Shown: positions 54,392-63,587 of the stretch, in pieces
Layout of the letters: the number at the start of each line of letters is the position of its first letter
Position numbering within the stretch: position 1 is the first letter of the stretch
DNA from: Methanobacteriota archaeon
Lineage (GTDB): Archaea > Halobacteriota > Methanosarcinia > Methanosarcinales > Methanosarcinaceae
Reading direction: 5' to 3'
Assembly: GCA_023399215.1 (NCBI GenBank)
Contig: JAEWQJ010000004.1
Coordinates: 1 to 64,000 of the forward strand
Length of the DNA: 64,000 nt
Position numbers and translations under genes: made by a program
Notes under the pieces: model-generated
Database searches by the model: none
Told to the model about the DNA's origin: nothing
What the model saw: the letters and a program-made list of their open reading frames with translations, nothing else

Positions 54392-55003
54392 TCAAACACT
54401 ATTTATGTCTTTTAGATAAATGGTATCGTGGCATAATCTGTTAATTAAATTTCTGTCATGGCTTACGACCAGTACTCCGATATTAAGTTCTTCGACGATA
54501 CTTAAAACAATATTCCAGATTTGAGCTTGAGTAATAGCATCTACCATTGTAGTAATTTCATCAGCAATTAAAAACCTGGTTTTAGGGCTTAAAGCTCTTG
54601 CAAGGGCAAATCTCTGGAGCTCTCCTCCTGAAAGCTCATTGGGCCATCGGTTAAGCCAGTTATTTTTTATTCCAAATGCCTCTATAATATCCTTTGAAAC
54701 AGGGTGTCCTTCGTTTAGAATATCTTTCATTCTCCATTTAGGGTTTACAGCTTTTTCCGGATGTTGAAAAACTAGCTGGACCGGGTTATAGCCTTTTGAC
54801 GGAATTTCCTTTCCATCTATACTTACCTTCCCTTGATACTTATTTTCGTAGCCTGCCAAGATCTTACAGAGAGTTGATTTTCCGCTTCCACTATCCCCAA
54901 TGAGGCCCAGTACTTCCCCGCTGCCCAAAGAAATATTAACATCCTTTAAAATCAAATTATTTTTTTTATACCCGAAACTTATGTTCTCACCTTTAAGACG
55001 CAT
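54392..55003 (-). CDS. Peptide/nickel ABC transporter ATP-binding protein, second subunit (OppF/NikE type)
   Basis: This short ATPase (203 residues) has Walker A GDSGSGKST, LSGGELQRFALARAL, Walker B FLIADEITTMVD and VVSHDRN. It lacks the C-terminal oligopeptide domain of full OppF, as in NikE-like proteins. Its start overlaps the end of the partner ATPase by 11 bp. It is the last gene of the importer operon. Confidence 0.88.
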   Translation of the reverse strand: MRLKGENISFGYKKNNLILKDVNISLGSGEVLGLIGDSGSGKSTLCKILAGYENKYQGKVSIDGKEIPSKGYNPVQLVFQHPEKAVNPKWRMKDILNEGHPVSKDIIEAFGIKNNWLNRWPNELSGGELQRFALARALSPKTRFLIADEITTMVDAITQAQIWNIVLSIVEELNIGVLVVSHDRNLINRLCHDTIYLKDINSV

Positions 55004-56051
55004 TATTGCACCTCACTATCCCTCCGTTGACCTGTTTCAACTGAGGAGTTCCCTGAGAACAACTAGCTTTCTTTTTGGAACATCTTTCATAGAAGATACA
55101 TCCTTCAGTGACTTCATCCTGCATCGGTTGATGACCTTTGATCGCCTGGAAGTTATTCTGGGGAAGAGCATTCCAGAGTGCACGGGTATATGGGTGTCTC
55201 AGGTTCTCACCATTGTTTTTAAAGTCTTCAACGTTAGCTACTTCAAGAACTGTACCTGCGTAAAATACTGCTATTTTATGGGAGATTTTTAATGCAGCTT
55301 CAATGTCATGAGTTATGAGTATCACTGCACATCCCTTATCTGCCATTTCTTTGAAGTAACTCAGAGTCTCATTCAAAGTATTTTCGTCTAACCCCGGAGT
55401 TGGTTCATCCGCAATTACGAGTTTGGAAGATCTTATTACAGCAGTCGAAACCAGAACTCTTCGAGCCATTCCTCCTGAGAGCTCATGAGGGAGCATTCTT
55501 TCGACATCGGGTTTTAAATCGTATCTCTGGAGAATTTCTCTCTGAAATTTCTTCATTAAGCCTTCTTTTTCTTTTTCAACGCATCCAATTACTTGATTTG
55601 AAATTTTCATTAAAGGGTCAAGATAGGTTATAGCTTGTGGGATCAAGGCAATTTCTTTGCCTCTCATTTCTTTTTTTCTTTCCTGAGTAAGTTCTTTACC
55701 ATCGTATTCTATTTTACCTTCTAGTTTTGCATTTGAAGGTAAAATTCCTAAAATCGCATGAGCCAGAAGACTTTTACCTGATCCGCTTGACCCTACGATA
55801 GCCAGAATTTCACCTTTATAAGCCTGGATACTCAAATTAGAAATTACTTTCAGTTCTGTCTGTCTAAGGCCCAACGAATATTGAGTAAACGACAAAGAAA
55901 GATCTTCTACGTTCAACAGAGCTTCAGTTTTTTTCCGTCCTCCAGCAACTGTTTTATCCCTTTTTCCAGTAACTGTTTTATCCCTCCCAGCAACTGTTTC
56001 AAGCCTAGTAGCTAACTCTGTTTCAGGGTTTATTTCAGCTTTATTTTCCAT
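54993..56051 (-). CDS. Peptide/nickel ABC transporter ATP-binding protein, first subunit (OppD/NikD type)
   Basis: This 352-residue ATPase has Walker A GSSGSGKSLL, LSGGMARRVLVSTAV, Walker B VIADEPTPGLD and LITHDIEA. The C-terminal domain carries CIFYERCSKKKASC, the cysteine motif (Fe-S-like) found in oligopeptide-type ATPases. The first 45 residues are a tandem repeat of TVAGRDKTV-like units encoded by an internal DNA repeat; the true domain starts at LLNVEDLSLSF. Confidence 0.89.
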   Translation of the reverse strand: MENKAEINPETELATRLETVAGRDKTVTGKRDKTVAGGRKKTEALLNVEDLSLSFTQYSLGLRQTELKVISNLSIQAYKGEILAIVGSSGSGKSLLAHAILGILPSNAKLEGKIEYDGKELTQERKKEMRGKEIALIPQAITYLDPLMKISNQVIGCVEKEKEGLMKKFQREILQRYDLKPDVERMLPHELSGGMARRVLVSTAVIRSSKLVIADEPTPGLDENTLNETLSYFKEMADKGCAVILITHDIEAALKISHKIAVFYAGTVLEVANVEDFKNNGENLRHPYTRALWNALPQNNFQAIKGHQPMQDEVTEGCIFYERCSKKKASCSQGTPQLKQVNGGIVRCNNAS

Positions 56052-56074
56052 ATTTCACGCTCTCCAGTGTAAAT

Positions 56075-56195
56075 CTAACATATTTTTTATTCAGTACATT
56101 TTAGATCCAGCATTTCTAATCCGGCACATTTTAAATCGAGTAAATTTATAATACAGTAAATTTCGAATACGGTAAATTTTGAATACAGTAACAGA
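56075..56195. repeat. Short tandem repeats between permease and ATPase genes
   Basis: Units of about 16 bp (GTAAATTTCGAATACA) recur about six times inside the operon. Confidence 0.75.
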
Positions 56196-56201
56196 AGAAA
56201 C

Positions 56202-57059
56202 TTATTCATGAGCATTTTTCGGATTCATCAGCTTTCCTAAACTTTCTCCAATCATATCAAACGCCAGAACTACAATTAACAGCGATAATCCCGGGAAAAA
56301 TGCAAGCCACCAGTATCCTGCTGAAAGATACCTCATAGATTCGGAAAGAATTATACCGATTGCAGGTTCATGTGGTGAAAGCCCGAAACCCAGAAATGTG
56401 ACTGAAGCTTCGTGTAAAATCGCATGTGGAAACATTAAAATCGTGCCTAACAGTATCTGGGGAACCAGATGAGGTAGAATGTGTTTTGTAGCTATCCACC
56501 ATTTTGACCTGCCAAGATTCCTGGAGATATGAATGTACTCCTGGGTTTTCAGTTGCTTGATTTCTGCTCTTACAACCCTTGTTAAGCTCGGCCAGTGCGT
56601 TAATGCAACTCCGGTAATAACTCCTGTTGCTCCTCCTCCCATTCCGATGGAAATAAGAATTATTAAAAGCAGATGAGGAATTGAAAGAAAGAGATCTACC
56701 AGCCACGACACAAAGGAGTCTGCAGTTTTTCCTGCACTTGAAAGTAATCCTAAAATTACGGTCAATACAGTGCTGATTGTAGAAGCAAGCCCTCCAACCA
56801 GTATACTTAAACCCAGTCCTTCCAGAGTCCTTATAAACATGTCTCTTCCCATCCAATCTGTTCCGAATGGGTGTTCCAGAGAAGGAGCAAGGTTTTTAGA
56901 GCCGAAATTGGTATGTAGCGGTTCCTCACCTAAAAACACGCTGGAAACCACAATTGAAAGTAATAAAAGTGAAGTGAAACCTATTATCAGAAGCGTTTTC
57001 TGCCTGAGATTTAATCCTCTAAATAGTCCTCTGTTAACTGTCACAACAGTAGTGCTCAC
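56202..57059 (-). CDS. Peptide/nickel ABC transporter permease, DppC/NikC type
   Basis: This 285-residue protein has about six helices, an N-terminal LIIGFTSLLLLSIVVSSVFL segment, the FGTDWMGRDMFIR motif typical of OppC/NikC, and the EAA loop HISRNLGRSKWWIATKHILP. It starts 4 bp before the stop of the partner permease (translational coupling). Confidence 0.9.
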   Translation of the reverse strand: MSTTVVTVNRGLFRGLNLRQKTLLIIGFTSLLLLSIVVSSVFLGEEPLHTNFGSKNLAPSLEHPFGTDWMGRDMFIRTLEGLGLSILVGGLASTISTVLTVILGLLSSAGKTADSFVSWLVDLFLSIPHLLLIILISIGMGGGATGVITGVALTHWPSLTRVVRAEIKQLKTQEYIHISRNLGRSKWWIATKHILPHLVPQILLGTILMFPHAILHEASVTFLGFGLSPHEPAIGIILSESMRYLSAGYWWLAFFPGLSLLIVVLAFDMIGESLGKLMNPKNAHE

Positions 57060-58048
57060 ATTAATGCCTCCTGTTGCTTTATCCTGGGGTCAACAAATTC
57101 ATAGATAATATCAGCAATCAGGTTTCCGAAGAATACAAATAAAGTGCTGAAGATGACTATTCCCAAAAGCAGCGGTACATCGGATCTCAGTCCTGCTGCT
57201 ACTGCAGTCTGTCCGATTCCGGGATATGAGAATACCTGTTCAACCAGAACTGTGCCTCCGAACAGTTCACTGAATCCTAAAAACTGCAGGGTAATGGCCG
57301 GAAGTGCAACGTTTCGAATTCCATGCCTCAATACAAGGTCCAGACCTTTTTCACCTCTTGCCTTTGCAAATAAGACATAATCACTGGAGAGGACTTCGAT
57401 TAATTTTTCTCGAGTGAACATTGTAATTTTGGCAATGTCTAATAAACTCAAAGTTAGTGCCGGAAGAATTAAACGCTTGAACCAATCAAAAAACGTCACA
57501 TTGTCGGCTGTAACCCCTATAGGTACACGTAATCCTATTGGGAACCAGCCCAGATATACTGAAAACACTATCAGAAGAACCAGTGCTAACCAGAATGTCG
57601 GTGCAGCAGCCAGAGCGTAACAATAAATTTTTATTGCCTTATCGACCCACGTACCTTGCTTTGCACCAGCTATTATTCCTAAAGCAAAACCTAAAATTCC
57701 TGAAAATAGCCAAGAAATTCCCATTAGAACAAGGGAAGCTGTAAATCGTTCTTTAATGACATCAATAACTGGAACCCTATAAATCAGTGAAGTCCCAAAG
57801 TCTCCTTTAAGAATATCTCCAGCCCAGTTCAGGAACTTTTCCTGCGGAGGGATATTAACCCCCCAGTAAGCTTCAAGTTTAGCTTTGTGTTCTGCGGTTA
57901 CTGGCATTTCTCCGATATAGGCTCTAACGGGATCTATAGGTGAATACTGTATAAGCATGAAACTTGCAAGACAAACTATAACCAAAAGGCTTGCCAACCT
58001 GAGAGCCTTTTTCCCGACAAAGCCCGCTATTTTTTCATTGTTTGACAC
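57056..58048 (-). CDS. Peptide/nickel ABC transporter permease, DppB/NikB type
   Basis: This 330-residue permease begins with a helix and LIQYSPIDPVRAYIGE, the N-terminal motif of OppB/NikB. It continues with GDFGTSLIYRVPV and the EAA loop AKARGEKGLDLVLRHGIRN, and ends DIIYEFVDPRIK. With the second permease it forms the channel. It follows the two binding-protein genes by 373 bp. Confidence 0.9.
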   Translation of the reverse strand: MSNNEKIAGFVGKKALRLASLLVIVCLASFMLIQYSPIDPVRAYIGEMPVTAEHKAKLEAYWGVNIPPQEKFLNWAGDILKGDFGTSLIYRVPVIDVIKERFTASLVLMGISWLFSGILGFALGIIAGAKQGTWVDKAIKIYCYALAAAPTFWLALVLLIVFSVYLGWFPIGLRVPIGVTADNVTFFDWFKRLILPALTLSLLDIAKITMFTREKLIEVLSSDYVLFAKARGEKGLDLVLRHGIRNVALPAITLQFLGFSELFGGTVLVEQVFSYPGIGQTAVAAGLRSDVPLLLGIVIFSTLFVFFGNLIADIIYEFVDPRIKQQEALM

Positions 58049-58421
58049 GCTACTCCCTCATACGTAATTATATAATGATGTCCATTTTAACGTGAATATC
58101 AGTCTGTGAACGGTGTCCATGAGTTATTAGGAGTTCTTGCACTTTTTTAAGTTAGAATGGAGTTAAATCTGGTAAAATAGTCATTTTATTACCTTTTCCA
58201 ATCAGTCACATTAACCCAGCCGTGGATAAAAAGAAAGGAAAAAATGAATAACTGAATATGCAAGATAAGAATTAAAGGCTCAGTTATTCACTATACCGGA
58301 CTTATTGCTCGTTAACTATGGAATTAATTACTTGCTAATTACGAGATTGACTATTCGCTAACTGCAGGATTGATCAACCATAGTTACAGGATTAATTACC
58401 CATACTTGCAGGATTAAATCC
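58049..58421. repeat. Spacer with degenerate tandem repeats
   Basis: Units of about 26 bp of the form GGATTRATYAMCYATAGTTAC run at about 58295-58420 up to the binding-protein stop. No gene is visible. Confidence 0.7.
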
Positions 58422-60134
58422 TCATTTGGAAGTCGAGCTGGCTGTGTCTACTCTTTTCCATTCGTAGATATTTCCTAAAACATCTGCTCCTGCGTTTTTT
58501 TGTGGAGTACCCATATCCAGGGTTTCGTCTGCCATGTAGAGATAATCAATCGTCACCAGCCATAACCATGTAGCATCTCCTGCTGGCCCAAAACCGGTAT
58601 TTCCGTCATATGCAGCTAACTTCCAGTACTTTGTAGCCTGGTCCTGATCTGTAGATCTCAAAGCTGTTTCCAGATATCCGTCTACAACAGAGTTATTGTA
58701 AAGACCGGGGTTTCTGTAGGTATCGTCGGCTTCTTTGCTGTGGTACTGCTGGTAGAGATTAAAGGTATCTATGCTGCTGTAAGCGTATAACACAGCGGAA
58801 CTGTACTGATTAGCATATATTTCGTCCCAACTTGCTCCTATAAGGTCTATTTTTATGCCTAATTCTTTGGCCTGTTCGCTTACAGCTACTGATAGAGCTT
58901 GTCTTGTCTGGTCCGCAGCAGAGTAGTATAACTTAAATTCAGCTTTTGTTCCGTTCTTCTCCCGAATTCCATCGCCGTCGGTGTCTTTCCAGCCTGCATT
59001 TTCCAGTATTTTTTTGGCTTCTTCGGGATTTGAATCATTAACTTTCGCTTCAGGGTTCCCAAAGTTCCGCTGGTCTACTCCGGTATATTCTACGGCTCCT
59101 TTTCCGTATATAACTCCTTCAAGTAGGGCTTTTCTGTCTATACCGATGTTTAAGGCTTTTCGAATTGCTATGTCTGCTGTGACATTATTGCCTATTGGGT
59201 CTCCCTGAAGGCTTTTTTTGCCTGTGTTATTCTGCATAGGGAAGGATAGTCCCTGAGCTCTTGCTGCCGGAAGAGCTACTAACTTGTACCCATCCACGGT
59301 CTGGTTTGCATGGCTAATCTCAATCTCAGCTATGTTCACATCACCGGATTTTACTGCTGCAAGCGCAGTATCTTTATCCAAAAACAGCAGGGTTATTTTT
59401 TGGAAGTACGGCTTTTTTTCATAGTAATTTTCGTTTAATTCTAAGATTGCCTGCTGACCCTTATCCCATTCTACGAGTTTATATGGTCCAGATCCTATCG
59501 GATTGGATCCGTAGGTTTCTTTTTTGTATGCATGTTCTGGTACAATCCCAACGTATCTGAGTCTCCATATGAAACTGGACTGAGGTTCTTTCAGTTTGAA
59601 TTCAACTGCAGTATTATTTATTGCAGTGGCTTTTTCGAGATTACTCATATCCAGTTCGGAGTTACTTCCAATTGCGGTATTAAACGTAAATGCCACATCT
59701 TCTGCGGTTAAGTTTTCACCGTCCGTGAACCTGACATCATCTCTTATATACACAGTCCAGGTTTTCCCATCCGAACTGACAGAATAATTTGTAGCAAGAT
59801 CGTATATTATGCTTCCATCATCAGCTGATTTAAATAGAGTGCTCTGTATAAGTGGCTCAAAATTCACATGCCCGCACCCCCATCCAAGAAGGGGGTCAAA
59901 TCCAGTTTTGGGTTCACCTGTATGCGAATTTACATTTACCACAAGTTCATCAGAGCCTTTAGAAGCTAGTTCATCCGAGTTTCCGGAAACCAATTCCTCC
60001 GAGCCCCCGGAAACTAATTCATCAGAAACCTGGGATGAAGAACTAATTGGGTCGCCCATTGACGTTAAAATAAAAATAATCGCTATAATTATGACTACTG
60101 TCCCTATCAGTAGATACTGTTGATTTTTCTGAAT
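58422..60134 (-). CDS. Peptide/nickel-type ABC substrate-binding protein 1, apparent ATT start
   Basis: The protein (570 aa) is a family 5 solute-binding protein: TWTVYIRDDVRFTDGENLTA, AEDVAFTFNTA, IGSGPYKLVEWDKG and NIGIDRKALLEGVIYGKG are hallmarks. It starts with an anchor (IQKNQQYLLIG, then a run of Val/Ile), then a repeat linker SDELVSGGSEELVSGNSDEL. The frame upstream of the first ATG (60059, after the anchor) has no ATG, GTG or TTG. GGAGGTG lies 5 nt before an ATT at 60134, exactly where ATG is expected. The paralogue upstream shows the same with ATC. The ATG at 60059 would give a protein without anchor. Confidence 0.85.
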   Translation of the reverse strand: MQKNQQYLLIGTVVIIIAIIFILTSMGDPISSSSQVSDELVSGGSEELVSGNSDELASKGSDELVVNVNSHTGEPKTGFDPLLGWGCGHVNFEPLIQSTLFKSADDGSIIYDLATNYSVSSDGKTWTVYIRDDVRFTDGENLTAEDVAFTFNTAIGSNSELDMSNLEKATAINNTAVEFKLKEPQSSFIWRLRYVGIVPEHAYKKETYGSNPIGSGPYKLVEWDKGQQAILELNENYYEKKPYFQKITLLFLDKDTALAAVKSGDVNIAEIEISHANQTVDGYKLVALPAARAQGLSFPMQNNTGKKSLQGDPIGNNVTADIAIRKALNIGIDRKALLEGVIYGKGAVEYTGVDQRNFGNPEAKVNDSNPEEAKKILENAGWKDTDGDGIREKNGTKAEFKLYYSAADQTRQALSVAVSEQAKELGIKIDLIGASWDEIYANQYSSAVLYAYSSIDTFNLYQQYHSKEADDTYRNPGLYNNSVVDGYLETALRSTDQDQATKYWKLAAYDGNTGFGPAGDATWLWLVTIDYLYMADETLDMGTPQKNAGADVLGNIYEWKRVDTASSTSK

Positions 60135-60322
60135 ATAGACACCTCCTCTATTTTACAAGAGTCCTGAGAATTTAAGCAAGAATTGAACTGTCAAGTAAGG
60201 ATTTTTAAACTTGACCAGATGATCCAGAATTATATATTAAATAAGAGTTTCTTGATAAAATTTGATAATAAAATGTTATTTTTTTCAGTAAAGTTAAGAT
60301 AACTCAATTAAAACAATTTACT

Positions 60323-60351
60323 ATAAATACATTCCGAAATATATGTATTAC
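60323..60351 (-). promoter_or_regulatory. Conserved promoter/operator element of binding protein 1
   Basis: This segment contains ATACAT...ATGTAT arms (10 bp apart, minus strand) and is nearly identical to the segment at 62484-62514 upstream of the paralogue. Both lie about 180-190 bp before the start codons. Confidence 0.45.
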
Positions 60352-60522
60352 AAATTAATAGTTTTAAGTAGTTTAGTAATACTAAATAGAAAACTTCATG
60401 CGTTTTTCTGAATTTTAAAATAGTCGACGTGTTGAATACTGAAAGAAGTATAGATTCTGGCTATCCTGAAAGAGAGCAAAGGCAAGATACAAATTTCAAT
60501 TAAATTTGCCAAAAAAGAGTCA

Positions 60523-60548
60523 AACTGAGGAGTTTTTCATCCTCAGTT
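60523..60548 (-). terminator. Intrinsic-type terminator after binding protein 2
   Basis: A stem AACTGAGGA/TCCTCAGTT with 8-nt loop is followed in minus-strand sense by TTTGACTCTTTTTT (T run at 60511-60516). It would separate the transcripts of the two binding proteins. Confidence 0.65.
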
Positions 60549-60562
60549 TTACTAAGAACTTT

Positions 60563-60609
60563 AAGGAACGGTCCTCAGCCCTACTAAGAGACTTTCATGA
60601 CCGTTCCTT
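60563..60609 (-). repeat. Stem-loop between binding protein 2 stop and its terminator
   Basis: AAGGAACGGTC and GACCGTTCCTT are exact 11-bp inverted repeats with a 25-nt loop, just after the stop at 60628. It could be a 3' end stabiliser or part of a two-step terminator. Confidence 0.6.
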
Positions 60610-60627
60610 GAAAATCCAGATTTCAGT

Positions 60628-62313
60628 TTAATTTTCTGTACGTTTCCACTCCAGGATATTACCGAAGATATCGGCACCATGAGGCTGAATTTTTGGGGTT
60701 CCGATATCTATATCCTTGTCCATAATGTACATGTAATTGATAGTTGCAATCCAGAGCCAGGTAGCGTCTCCTTTTTCAGAAAATCCTGTTGTTCCATCCC
60801 ATGCAGCTAGTTGCCAGTTTTTATTGGCAGTGTCCTGATCAGTGCTGGTTACGGCTGTCCTTAGATAGTTATCCACGACCGAATTGTTGTACAGTATTAT
60901 ATTGTTGTAGTTTGCAGGGTCGTAGCTTTTGCTGTAGTATTTCAGATATAAGTCAGTCGGGTCCAGTGTACCGAAACCGAAAATTACCGGAGTCGAATGC
61001 GCCAGAGTGTCAATCTCATCCCAGCTCTTACCTTCGACTTTAATGTTTATTCCCAGTTTTTTAGCTTCCTCGCTCAATGCAACGGATAATGCTTGCCTTT
61101 CCTGAGCGTTTGAATAATACAATAAGGTAAATTCTGCTTTCGTCCCATTCTTTTCAAGAATGCCGTCACCGTCGGTATCTTTCCAGCCGGCGTCCGCTAA
61201 AATCTTCTTTGCTTCGTCTACTTTTCCGTCTTCGAACATAGCGTCCTTATTGCCCCAGGGAAGTTTGTCCACTCCAGTAAATTCCTCTTCACCCTGCCCA
61301 TTTAATGCGCCATCGATTAAGGCCTGCCTGTCTATTCCGATGTTCAGGGCTTTTCTTATCGCAGGATCGGAGGTTACATTATTTCCGATTGAATAGCCAT
61401 TTTCCGTTTTCTTTCCCATGTCGGGCTGCATTGGGAAGGTTATTCCCCGAGCATCAATGGAACTAAGGGACACTATTTTCATTCCATCTACTTTCTGATT
61501 AGCGTAGGAAGAAGGAATTTCGGCTATGTCAACCTGTCCTGATTTAGCTGCCGCAAAAGCTGTGTCTGACTGCATGAAGAGTAAAGTTAATTTCTTAAAG
61601 TACGGTTTCTGGCCATAATAATCCGGATTTGCTTCAAAGATTGCCTGCTGGCCTTTGTCCCATTCTACGAATCGGTATGGACCTGACCCGATAGGATGTT
61701 CTCCGTAAGTCTCATTGTAAGCATGTTCAGGCACAATCCCGAGAGCTGCAAGCTTGTGAATAAAAGTCGTTTGCGGGTCATTTAATGTGAATTCAACCGT
61801 GTAGTTATCGAGGGCTACCGCATTTTTCAGCACTGAGAGATCGACTCCACTCGAATTTGCTGCGGTATTAAACGTGAATGCTACATCCCTGGCAGTTAAA
61901 GGCACCCCATCATGGAATTTAACGTCGTCTCTTATATTAACAGTCCAGGTAAACCCATCGTCACTAACAGAATAATTTGTCGCTAAATCATTAATCAGAG
62001 ACCCATTACTATCCTTTTTAAAAAGAGTACTTTGGACCAGCGGTTCACGGCTATAGCCCCATCCTGTAATCGGATTAAAACCGGTCTCCGGCTCTCCGCC
62101 ATGGGTCCCTACGGCTGCCACCAGCTCATCCGAGCCCTGAGAAGTTGATTCATTCGAATCTCCGGAAGCTAAATCACTCGAACCTCCGGAAACCGATTCA
62201 TCCGACACCCCGGAAGCCGAACTGGCTGGCTCATTACCTGGCATGAAAGCAATAGCAGCAGCAATAATTATGACTATTGCCCCTATTAAGATATATTGCT
62301 GATTTTTCTTGAT
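60628..62313 (-). CDS. Peptide/nickel-type ABC substrate-binding protein 2, apparent ATC start
   Basis: This 561-residue paralogue of binding protein 1 shares FTWTVNIRDDVKFHDG, ARDVAFTFNTA, IGSGPYRFVEWDKGQQA and NIGIDRQALIDGALNGQG. The anchor IKKNQQYILIG and a Ser/Asp/Glu repeat linker also match. An in-frame TGA directly precedes an ATC at 62311-62313, and no ATG, GTG or TTG follows until after the anchor (ATG 62244). GGAGGAG lies 5 nt before the ATC. The start therefore appears to be AUC, as AUU in the paralogue. Confidence 0.85.
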   Translation of the reverse strand: MKKNQQYILIGAIVIIIAAAIAFMPGNEPASSASGVSDESVSGGSSDLASGDSNESTSQGSDELVAAVGTHGGEPETGFNPITGWGYSREPLVQSTLFKKDSNGSLINDLATNYSVSDDGFTWTVNIRDDVKFHDGVPLTARDVAFTFNTAANSSGVDLSVLKNAVALDNYTVEFTLNDPQTTFIHKLAALGIVPEHAYNETYGEHPIGSGPYRFVEWDKGQQAIFEANPDYYGQKPYFKKLTLLFMQSDTAFAAAKSGQVDIAEIPSSYANQKVDGMKIVSLSSIDARGITFPMQPDMGKKTENGYSIGNNVTSDPAIRKALNIGIDRQALIDGALNGQGEEEFTGVDKLPWGNKDAMFEDGKVDEAKKILADAGWKDTDGDGILEKNGTKAEFTLLYYSNAQERQALSVALSEEAKKLGINIKVEGKSWDEIDTLAHSTPVIFGFGTLDPTDLYLKYYSKSYDPANYNNIILYNNSVVDNYLRTAVTSTDQDTANKNWQLAAWDGTTGFSEKGDATWLWIATINYMYIMDKDIDIGTPKIQPHGADIFGNILEWKRTEN

Positions 62314-62483
62314 TCAGACTCCTCCTTTCTCGTCGTTATATTAAATTATTTTAATAGTATTGCCTACCAGTAGTGTTTTTCAGTAATTTTAAATCAATTA
62401 GATAACACGTTATTGAGAAAACATAATAATATAGCAATATTTTTTTGACAAAAATTAAGATGAACTAGACTAGACTCGTTTTG

Positions 62484-62514
62484 CTATAAATACATTTCTA
62501 AATATATGTAATAC
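62484..62514 (-). promoter_or_regulatory. Conserved promoter/operator element of binding protein 2
   Basis: CTATAAATACATTTCTAAAT with ATATGTAATAC matches the element before the paralogue (60321-60351) at nearly all positions. The match extends about 40 bp further (ATTTTTTT...AATTAAGAT). Confidence 0.45.
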
Positions 62515-62876
62515 TAATATAGCAATTACATAAGATTAAATAATACAAAATAATATTTTTATTCGCTTGTCATTTTTGGATTGAATTCAGTGTCGGAGTG
62601 AAGAAAATAGTTTAAACTCGGCGTTTTTAAAAAATAGCAAAACCAGTATTGAATTAAACCGGCTCTTAAATCTACTTAAGACGCCTTTAAATACAAAAGT
62701 TAAATAGAAAGAAAGGTATATACCAGAATGTTTCCAAACTGCTTGTTTCCAAACTGCTAGAAACCCTGTTTTTCTTGTATTTATAAAGGGTTTGATAATT
62801 TTCCAACAAGAATTTTAGCCCCGAAATTGGGCTCATTTCAGGCCTTTTCTAGCCAAATAACGGAAATTTTTGCCCT
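62515..62876. other. Spacer before CRISPR relic
   Basis: No gene is visible. A direct repeat GTTTCCAAACTGCT occurs twice near 62728-62758. Confidence 0.4.
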
Positions 62877-63029
62877 ATTCGTGAGCAAGATCCACTAAAA
62901 CAAGGATTGAAACCTACAGCCTTTGGGTATACATTCCCAAAAAGCTCGATTTGTGAGCAATACTTTTTAAATAAGTTGTGCATATACTATTCGCGAGCAA
63001 GGTCCATTAAAAAAGGAAAGGATTGAAAC
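62877..63029. CRISPR. CRISPR relic: two recognisable repeats and a decayed middle copy
   Basis: A 37-bp repeat at 62877-62913 (ATTCGTGAGCAAGATCCACT, then AAAACAAGGATTGAAAC) has the Methanosarcina type I-B form with the ATTGAAAC handle. After a 35-nt spacer-sized gap a decayed copy begins ATTTGTGAGCAA at 62949. A further copy at 62989-63029 (ATTCGCGAGCAAGGTCCATT...GGATTGAAAC) carries a 4-bp insertion. A fragment AGCAAGATCCAATGA lies at 63530-63544. No cas genes are in the window. Confidence 0.7.
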
Positions 63030-63058
63030 TTTTTTATTTTTGCGAAGTATATCAGGCG

Positions 63059-63448
63059 ATGAAAATGCTAGATTTCCTTAAAAATTTATTTGGTAGTAGA
63101 AATAATAATAAAACCCAAATAAGTAAGCCAAAATATGTTAAGGCGTTTGGAGATAGAGTTATACACTGTAACATGGCTCGCATATTTACCGGAAAAGTAA
63201 CAAGTGTAGGTAAATGGGGTGATGATTACGAGAAAAGTTATAGGTATAATGTAATATCGGGTAAAGTTAAAATTAGAAAGGTAAAAGCTATAACATTACA
63301 TAGGAGTTGGGGTGGCACAATTAAGTTTTTTATGTTTTATCCTGTTACTGGATATGCAGAAATAGAAGCCGATGGTACAAGAATTATGTTACACAAATAT
63401 AATGGATACGAAAAAGAGATGATTTATAAGCAGAAGTTAAGATTATGA
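63059..63448 (+). CDS. Hypothetical protein next to CRISPR relic
   Basis: The protein is about 129 residues, basic and beta-rich (VKAFGDRVIHCNMARIFTGK, YNVISGKVKIRKVKAITLHR, RIMLHKYNGYEKEM). I chose ATG 63059 (MKMLDFLKNLFGS); the frame opens earlier at a TTG inside the CRISPR repeat, which I discount. AT-rich, no recognised domain. Confidence 0.55.
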   Translation: MKMLDFLKNLFGSRNNNKTQISKPKYVKAFGDRVIHCNMARIFTGKVTSVGKWGDDYEKSYRYNVISGKVKIRKVKAITLHRSWGGTIKFFMFYPVTGYAEIEADGTRIMLHKYNGYEKEMIYKQKLRL

Positions 63449-63587
63449 TTTTTACTTTTACTAAGTAAGACAATTTTATAGTGATATTTATCAATTTGTG
63501 AATATATTCATTTTTAACTTAACATTCTTAAGCAAGATCCAATGATCGTTTTTAAAACATGAATACATTAACTCTCCACCGGAAGAG

